DNA of 64,000 nt from contig CM037476.1 in assembly GCA_021014325.1 (NCBI GenBank), positions 16,838,827 to 16,902,826 on the forward strand, read 5' to 3'. This stretch comes from Plazaster borealis (Eukaryota > Echinodermata > Asteroidea > Forcipulatida > Labidiasteridae). This document shows positions 57,257 through 64,000 of the stretch, piece after piece. Under the pieces are notes generated by a model, which saw only the letters and a program-made list of their open reading frames with translations, was not told where the DNA came from and searched no databases. Positions within the stretch are counted from its first letter, which is position 1, and each line of letters opens with the position of its first letter. A program made the translations under genes and the position numbers.

Positions 57257-57439
57257 GAATGTTAAAGTTCAAGGTCATGGTCATGGTGGTGAGTTAAAAT
57301 TAAATAGATAAATTGTCAAGGTCACAGTTCCCAGCTCAAGGAACATGGTTTGGTGATGGCTTTGGTTAGGAAGTATTGGCTGAGGGTTTTCAACAGCATT
57401 GCTGTTATTTTTTAACATATACTACTTTCCACTTTACAG

Positions 57440-57491
57440 ACCGAGACATACTTCAGATTCATCAACCAGGCCTTCTCTTTGTAACCTATAG
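57440..57491 (+). CDS. Possible plus-strand terminal exon (weak)
   Basis: A good acceptor (CTTTCCACTTTACAG, exon from 57440) is followed by short open frames and by AATAAA at 57602-57607. Read in the phase left open by the CDK8 exon at 8226, it would give E-PRHTSDSSTRPSLCNL and TAG at 57489-57491. In another frame it reads TETYFRFINQAFSL and stop. Neither tail is recognised, and neither matches the usual CDK8 C-terminus. It is listed only because acceptor, stop and poly(A) signal are in order. Confidence 0.15.
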
Positions 57492-57601
57492 GGCCCAAAA
57501 GTTGGCGCTTGAATTATTTTTTAAGTGGAAAAACCAAAGATTATATCGCCCAAAAGTAACCCCAGTATTAAAATGCAATGTCATGTTATTGATTATGTCA
57601 A

Positions 57602-57607
57602 AATAAA
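57602..57607 (+). terminator. Poly(A) signal AATAAA (candidate)
   Basis: AATAAA lies about 110 bp after the possible terminal exon. In AT-rich DNA this hexamer is common, so it is weak evidence on its own. Confidence 0.2.
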
Positions 57608-57959
57608 CAAGTTTGAAAACTTTTGTAGTATTTGGAAAAAAGTACTGAAATTTGTGGGGTAAAAATATGATTTTTAACAACAATTTTGTAAACAAACAAA
57701 ACAAATTGCCCTTTAATGGCAAATTTGTGGATTTATTTTATGTTAACCAAGTACAACTTGGTAAAATGAACATTTGTGGCAGTTTTATGGAAACTGCTCA
57801 AGAACTTTGGATAATACGGAGGGGGGGGGCACTATGTAGCGATGTGAATTTCGCAAACATGAGAATACCTGGCAACACTGCAAAGAATAAAGTATTTTCC
57901 CCAAGCAATTTTTTAAATTTTCCTACAAGACCAATGTCTCTTCTCAGCACTACAATTAC

Positions 57960-58451
57960 AAATGCTCTCTTAAGCGTAAACATTCAGTGTATTTACAAAA
58001 TTTGAAAATATTATTACACTCAGATAAAATGGACTCATCCAGGCAGTCTCATTGGCCATCTACAGCAACCGTAATAATGTACTACGTACACACATGAATA
58101 AATGAGTACATACCACATTCAGATTGTACAAGTCGTTCAATGGGGCAGTAGTCAGGAGCCATTAGTCTCATGAGAGCAGTAAAGTTGTCTGAAATCTGTT
58201 ACCATGACAAACATAGACTTGTCTACAAGTTTATGTAAACCCATGAGGCAAATTTATCTTTCATCAATATGAACTGCCTGTCATTAAATGCAGAGAACAT
58301 CAAGTTGGGTCAAAACATTCTAAATTTTGGATTTTGGTATTCTGTTTTGACAAAACAGATTGATAATTACATCTCATAAAATCAAACAAAAAGTGCATTT
58401 TCAATTTTTCTTTTTAGGTAGACTGACCAAATAGTACAATTAGGTCTAAAG
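57960..58451. repeat. 3' flank of GPCR-10, duplicated downstream of GPCR-11
   Basis: 58000-58450 and 62380-62835 are nearly identical (GATAAAATGGACTCATCCAG, GGTCAAAACATTCTAAATTT). The copies adjoin the homologous ends of two receptors, so they are part of one duplication unit. Confidence 0.75.
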
Positions 58452-59405
58452 TCAGTGACAACATGATGTCCTAAAGTTGTGCAGTGCTTGTTTAAACTCC
58501 CTGTTCCTCCAGTAGTAGATGATGCAATTTAACCAACAGTTGCTGTTGAATAGAGTCATTCCAATTACTTGAACACTTATGGGTACATTAAAATATTTTG
58601 ATGCCATTGATGATGTGACAATTAGAGGAATCCAGCAGATGCAAGCAGTGCCAGTTATAATGACCACAGTGGTAGCAGACTTTGTACTGATTGGCCCTGG
58701 AACATTCTGTCCCCCTTCAATGTTACCGATGATATTCTGAGCAGCAATGAGGCGTGCCTGACGTCGAGCTACTTTCAGAATGTACGCATACAGTATCAAG
58801 ATTGTTCCAAGTGAAACTCCAATAATTGAAGGCAAAATATACTGAATAAAATAATTCCTCGCACAATGACTTGCATGTTTTTCCTTCGTCATTTCAAACT
58901 GTGTACTTGAAAGGCAATACCAGGCAGAGTATACTGTTATGGTCAAACTCCATACCAGTGTGATCATGACCTTTGATCTTTTTAGTGTCATCAGCATCGG
59001 ATAATGCAGTGAGTAGGTGATGGCTAAGAATCGATCAATTGTCAACAAAACCATTGATGATGCATTTATTGTGACCAAAGTTATCATTAAATATGGCACT
59101 ATCTTACAGAAAGTACCACTGATTATCCATGAAGTGGATATGAAAGAATACAGACTAGGAATTCCATAGAAAATTCCATTGCAGAGGTCAGAAAGTGTGA
59201 GTGATATCATAAACAGCTTAGTGGTTTCTTGGATGCCTCTGACACGACGAAAAACCACAAGGCATATTGAATTCAGAACCACAACCAGAGCTACTGTTAG
59301 AAAAAACAGCACAAATGTTAAAATGCAGAAGGCATCTTGACAATCTGTGAATACTCTCTCTTGGTTTTGAGTAAATTGTGATAAATTTGATCCGTTTCCA
59401 TCCAT
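58452..59405 (-). CDS. GPCR-10, intact class A receptor
   Basis: 317 residues from MDGNGSNLSQFTQNQ. TM1 has VVLNSICLVV, TM2 ISLTLSDLCNGIF and the TM3 cysteine is in SGTFCKIVPYLM. DRFLAITYSLHYPMLM closes TM3, with Met for the usual Arg after YP. ECL2 has KHASHCARNYF, TM6 CICWIPLIV and TM7 NSNCWLNCIIYYW; the tail is TSCCH. The open frame extends to 59510. ECL2 links it to the pseudogenes GPCR-1 and GPCR-11, a third subgroup of which this is the only intact member here. Confidence 0.92.
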   Translation of the reverse strand: MDGNGSNLSQFTQNQERVFTDCQDAFCILTFVLFFLTVALVVVLNSICLVVFRRVRGIQETTKLFMISLTLSDLCNGIFYGIPSLYSFISTSWIISGTFCKIVPYLMITLVTINASSMVLLTIDRFLAITYSLHYPMLMTLKRSKVMITLVWSLTITVYSAWYCLSSTQFEMTKEKHASHCARNYFIQYILPSIIGVSLGTILILYAYILKVARRQARLIAAQNIIGNIEGGQNVPGPISTKSATTVVIITGTACICWIPLIVTSSMASKYFNVPISVQVIGMTLFNSNCWLNCIIYYWRNREFKQALHNFRTSCCH

Positions 59406-59529
59406 GATGTCACAAAGGAGATTGTCCTTTATCACTCTCTTAGAACTCCAGAGAAGTCTTGGTGCAGACTGGTAGTTTCTTGGGTGCCACAGATGAGTGG
59501 AAAAACTCATGAAGCTTACCGAGTTTTCT

Positions 59530-60130
59530 GTATAGATCCACAGTCAGAATTACTGTTAGAATCAGCAGTCCAATACTAAAAATGCAGAATGCGTCTTGTA
59601 CAATCTATGAACACTACTGAGTAGCTAGAAATAACTTCTTGGAATTCTGAACCGTTTTCCTTGTGTGATATCACAAAGGAAAATCTCCTGCATCTATATC
59701 CCAGATGTCTTAGAACTGAACTCAGGAATTCCTCAGTAAATCCTGGTGTAGAGAGCAGCATTAGATGAGTATCATTATGAGCAGCTTATTTTGTTTGTTT
59801 CTTGGATATCCCTTATGCAGTGAAGAACTAATCTTTATCAATATAAACAATAAGAAGAATCCATATATAACAAACTATTGCAGTGGTACAAATGTAGTCT
59901 GGCAAATCTGTCAAGTACAATGCACTAGTTAGCAGGAAAATAAATCGTAGAAAACTCTTAAGATGTGTCTGAATTGATAACATCTATCGGTCTCAGTGTG
60001 CAACATCTTGAAGTGAGCTCCCCTAACCTATAAATGATGTGGGTGTCTACACTAAAGCAGTAGATATTCCCCAACCGTCTGAAGCCAAAACAATTTGCTA
60101 GCCATTCATGAGCAGCACCACAGTGTCAGT
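59530..60130 (-). other. N-terminal remnant and leader of GPCR-10
   Basis: 59560-59700 repeats the receptor N-terminal region in decayed form. 59760-60130 is the leader with TTTATAGGTTAGGGGAGCTC near 60015-60035. Confidence 0.58.
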
Positions 60131-62069
60131 AATTGACCAGGAGAGATCACAGTCAGGGAAAATTGGGTCACTTGATATAAAATCATTTATTCAGCAGGTT
60201 TCTAGTCGTGCAAATTTAAGAGGACAACGGTGCAACGCTGGCGTTAATTGTCTGGTTGGATGGAAAGTCAGGAAAATAATCACTTTTAGATTTTGTATTA
60301 CAGGAATCAGAAATGAAGTAAAACATGTATCTTACCAGGATGCTATTGAGTCTTTTTTTAATAATAACTTTTATAATAATTGCTTTACTCCCGCTAGTCA
60401 GTGCTTTTTCTATGTTGATGAATGAGCAAAGTGAGCAAAGTGATCAAAGCAAAATTCAAAGGAGAACGGTATTGGCAAATGGTTGAGACACAAAATGATA
60501 TGACCTTACTTGTTAACATTGGGATCAATCCTTATGACATCATTAAACTAAAAGTATAGGATTTGAACTGGTGCTAGCTACTGGGCAAGCTGGATGGTCT
60601 AGTGCTTAAACATCCAGTACTCTAGAATTGGGAAAGGGCTTGGGTTCAAATTCCACCCGAGTAATATGCCTGTGAATTTTTTTCTAAGGCCTCTGTAAAG
60701 TGCTAAGTAAAAACAGCTTTACACATATCGTTGTTTGGGTAAAATACAAATAATATCATTAAACTTAAACTGTTGTGATGACACACTAAAGGGTACATTG
60801 GTATCCTGTGATGTAAATGATACCCTGCCAGTATACCAGGCATGCAGTTGCTGTGATGATGAACTTTGACCTCAAACCAGCTCTTCTAACTCTGATATCT
60901 ACATGTACAGTTTGTCAACACTCAACTTGTGCCTTAACCAAGTTTTAATGAGAAGTCAATGTGTTGCAGGTTCAATGCATAGCGTAATCACTTTGATGAA
61001 GTTAGGTATCGGTCATCTTGTTATTGTGTTCTTGTCAGTCATGGAGAAAGCCACTTTTTGTATTTGGTGCTTTTTGCAACCGCCGTTGGTACTAGGTGAG
61101 TACATCACCAGGACTAAATTTTCTTGAAACAATTATTTTGGTCCGATCCTCACATTCAAATTTTGTATTTTTTCTTTTAATAATTGTACTCCAGGAGAAT
61201 TGTTCACAGACATAGAAGGAACTGGCGTGATCTTTACATTATATTCATGAGCTATTCCAGAGGACAATTGTTCTGGGACAGGGTCCGCCAAAGGAATGAC
61301 AAATCTGTGTTCTTTCTGTTGAAAATTTCACTCATGATTATGTATTATGTAATGCATGTGATGTCACAGAAGGAATCAAGTCATGTCAGCAAGTGACCTA
61401 TTTATGTGGGACGTTCATGAAGACTATTATTTTTAAAGAAAATAAATCATGAGAAAATAGAATTAGCCGTTGCAAACCGCTTACCAACCAAAAGGACCTA
61501 CGGTATAAATGCAAAAAAATAAAAATGAATTGCCTGATGTTTGGACCAGGACCATAGCAGAGTCTTTCTCGAAGGCTAATAGATAAAGACTCTACTTCAA
61601 GGAAGACTGTGCGAGGATTGAAACGTCAGACCACTCACTATTTTGGGGGGAAAATAAATCATGTAGAAAAATACAGGAATGCACAAAATAATTTTGTCAA
61701 ACTGAATTCCTGTATATAACCTTTAAACAAGCTTCAGTCTAAGAATCATTGCCCCTTTTTGTCCCTTTCCCCCCATTTATTTATTCCCCCAACCCTGTTT
61801 TTCTTGTGTAACCTCAGCATGAAAACATTGAGTAAAAATCATATGTTGATATCATGCTGCACAATCGGTTAAGAATTGAAAATCCCAACAACAAACATTT
61901 TTGCAAGTAAACCCTTGACTTGTGGACAAGTTGTTAAAATGTTTGTCATGGTGATAGTGTAACTAACAGCTCTATCACAACTACAATCTCGCAGGACTGC
62001 AGCCCCCGTGAGACTTCTGCTCTTATGGCTACGGAACCAATTAATGATAGTTAACTGTACAACCTGAAT
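60131..62069. other. Spacer, no gene
   Basis: It contains a SINE at 60585-60700 and the inverted copy of the 3005-3125 repeat at 61452-61590. The open frame at 60903-61127 has no recognisable domain. Confidence 0.5.
60585..60700 (+). repeat. tRNA-derived SINE head
   Basis: GGATGGTCTAGTGCTTAAAC (A-box region) and GGGTTCAAATTCC (B box) mark a tRNA-like head. The copy at 20510 has TACATGTA where this one has TA (60600-60601). Confidence 0.6.
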
Positions 62070-62104
62070 GTGGTTTGTGCATGGCCTGTTGGTTCTTCAT
62101 CCGA

Positions 62105-62335
62105 TTCCAAAATAGTTTTAACGTCAGATTTAACTGGTACAGTTTTAACTCATTCAGTTTTAACTTCAGTTTTAACTGAGGCATTTTTAACTTCAGTTTT
62201 AACTGAAACAGTTTTAGCTCAAATTTTAACTGAAGCAGTTTTAACTTCAATTTTAACTGAAGCAGTTTTAACTTCAATTTTAAATGAAGCAGTTTTAATC
62301 TCAGTTTTTAACTGAAGCAGTTAACACAACAAAAT
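62105..62335 (+). repeat. 27-bp tandem repeat
   Basis: Imperfect tandem units contain GCAGTTTTAACTTCAATTTT and then AACTGAA. The unit length is a multiple of three, so an incidental plus-strand frame reads a nine-residue repeat (TEAVLTSIL). It is rich in TAACTG and its inverse. Confidence 0.75.
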
Positions 62336-62835
62336 CAATTACTAATGCTCTCTAGCGTAAACATTCAGTGTATTTACAATCTTTGAAAATATTATCACAC
62401 TCAGATAAAATGGACTCATCCAGGCAGTCTCATTGGCCATCTACAGCAACTGTAGTAATGTACTACGTACACACATGAATAAATAAATACATACCACATT
62501 CAGATTGTACAAGTCGTTCAATGGGGCAGTAGTCAGGAAGCCATTAGTCTCATGAGAGCAGTAAAGTTGTGTGAGATCTGTTACCATGACAAACATTTGA
62601 CGACTTGTCTACAAGTTTATGTAAACCTATGGGGCAAATTTCTCTTTCATCAGTAGGAACTGCCTGTCATTAAAGGCGGAGAACATCAAGTTGGGTCAAA
62701 ACATTCTAAATTTTGGATTTGGTATTCTGTTTGACAAAACAGATTGATAATTACATCTCATAAAATCAAACAAAAAGTGCATTTTCAATTTTTTCTTTTG
62801 AGTATACTGACCAAATAGTACAATTAGGTCTAAAG

Positions 62836-63297
62836 TCAGTGACAACATGATGTCCTAAAGTTGTGCAGTGCTTTCTTAAACTCCCTGTTCCTCCAGTAGT
62901 AGATGATGCTATTCAACCAACAGTTGCTGTTGAATAGAGCCATTCCAATTACTTGAACACTTTAGGGGTACATTGAAATCCTTTGATGGCATTGATGCCA
63001 AGATAATTACAGGAATGACCACAGTGGTAGCAGACTTTGTACTGATCGGCCCTGGAACATTCTGTCCCCCTTCAATTTCACCGATAATATTCTGAGCAGC
63101 AATGAGTCATGCCTGACGTTGAGCAACTTTCAGAATGTAGGCATAAAGTATCAGGATTATTCCAAGTGAAACTCCAGATATTGAAGCAAAAAGTACTGAA
63201 TAAAATAATGCCTCACACAATGAGTTACATGTTTTTCCTTCATCATTTCAAACTGTGTACCAGTGAAACGCAATACCAGGCAGAGTATAGTATTATG
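62836..63297 (-). pseudogene. GPCR-11, truncated receptor pseudogene
   Basis: Receptor homology runs from the C-terminal end to TM4. A deletion removes the TM6 CWIP region (near 63013, the sequence jumps from AGGAAT to GACCACAG), and further indels shift the frame. At 63297 the receptor stops inside TM4 and leader-type sequence begins at once, so the N-terminal half is missing. It is nearest to GPCR-10. Confidence 0.85.
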
Positions 63298-64000
63298 GCC
63301 TAACCCATGATGTGTGTGTCTACACTCAACAAATCAATATGCGTGAACGGTCTTATATAAAAAACCTCTGAAGTTAGCAAATTTCTAGTCAGGTACAGTA
63401 AATTCAATAGCAGCACCACTGTGACAGTAATTGTCGAGTAGAAAGTGCAGTCAGGATATAAAGGGGTCAATTGTTGTGTATTCGATAACGGTCTTCGTTT
63501 ACATACAATATATTTTGTGCTGACATTAAAAAATAAATCCAGAACAAAAGTCAACCATGTTTGATATGCCACCGTGTTTTAAGTGTGATTTGGAAAAAAG
63601 CGCAGTTCTGGTTATTTTACGGACAGATAAATTGAGTGAGGGGCTAACTACCAATTAAACAATTCTTGTCCATCTACCTATAAAGACTTTGACTTTCTGT
63701 TCCACCATCTTTAACTGAAATACTTACATGTACATCTTTGTGATTCCAATGGAAATTGCATTATATCAAAGAGTATATTTTCTTTGTGCATTTACTGTGC
63801 TGCAAAAATTGTTAAAATTGAAAATTCTTTACAACAAATCATTTGCATGCAAACCCATCAGGTCAATTTCTTTTCCATCAGTGTGAACTGCCCGTCCTCA
63901 AAAGCTCAATCAAAATATCCTAAAACATTTCTTTTGTGACTAAATTCTGTTGTGACGAAACAGATAATAATATCAAGACTTACAAAGAACTTTGAAATGC
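63298..64000 (-). other. Leader fragment and receptor 3' flank at the window edge
   Basis: 63298-63570 is a receptor leader whose middle, including the splice-donor side, is missing. 63770-64000 is the standard 3' flank (GTGCATTTACTGTGCTGCAA, then AAAGCTCAATCAAAATATCC), which elsewhere lies just beyond a receptor's stop codon. Another receptor on the minus strand is therefore expected just to the right of the window. Confidence 0.65.

Noticed and set aside
60903..61127. Plus-strand first exon with GTGAGT donor near 61096
   Set aside because: The frame has a donor-like site but no homology, no partner exon and no conserved codons; AT-rich chance frames of this size are frequent here.
62070..62315. 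Repetitive 81-residue frame
   Set aside because: It is the translation of a 27-bp tandem repeat with no start context or flanking gene.

Overview
The window is animal nuclear DNA: AT-rich, intron-containing and crowded with transposons. No operons, ribosome-binding sites or CRISPR arrays are visible. A metazoan CDK8 gene, a tandem array of lineage-expanded rhodopsin-type receptors and a non-LTR retrotransposon carrying a 2A-like motif all suggest an echinoderm, perhaps a sea star. That placement is inference from gene content; no species was identified.

Layout. (1) 1-8.3 kb, plus strand: seven consecutive, well-spliced exons of CDK8 covering the kinase domain from just before the HRDL catalytic loop to the end of the C-lobe. 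Their introns hold small inverted-repeat transposons and tRNA-derived SINEs. Neither the upstream N-lobe exons nor the downstream C-terminal exons were found. (2) 9.8-63.3 kb, minus strand: ten copies of one G-protein-coupled receptor (GPCR) gene. Five are intact (starting at 16826, 38984, 43513, 54436 and 59405). Five are broken: single frameshifts in two, one nonsense codon in one, truncations in two. Each copy is preceded by a conserved leader with a TATA-like box and splice-like signals. (3) The array grew by nested segmental duplication: roughly 15.9-30.9 kb corresponds to 35.8-53.2 kb. The two arms differ by insertions: a 3.9-kb LINE at 21.7-25.6 kb, a 4.7-kb Helitron-like array at 30.9-35.6 kb, a 3.1-kb Helitron-like dimer at 45.5-48.7 kb and a 201-bp hAT-type MITE. 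The uninterrupted paralogue supplies an empty site for each, so several insertion boundaries can be placed almost to the base. (4) 55-64 kb: a minisatellite, a direct duplication of about 850 bp, a possible plus-strand terminal exon, the last intact receptor and one receptor relic.

The receptors share all rhodopsin-family landmarks, but NPxxY reads NCIIY in every copy that retains this region. By analogy with echinoderm receptor expansions they may be chemosensory; the ligand is unknown. No functional link between CDK8 and the receptors is visible. If CDK8 is complete, the receptor array lies inside one of its introns.

The most notable structural signals are: (a) the palindrome TACATGTA occurs where paralogous copies have only TA, a precise +6 bp difference at seven comparable sites; (b) Helitron-like elements occur as head-to-tail concatemers with a triplicated 5' hairpin; (c) two receptor genes have a leader exon that would splice in frame onto the receptor.
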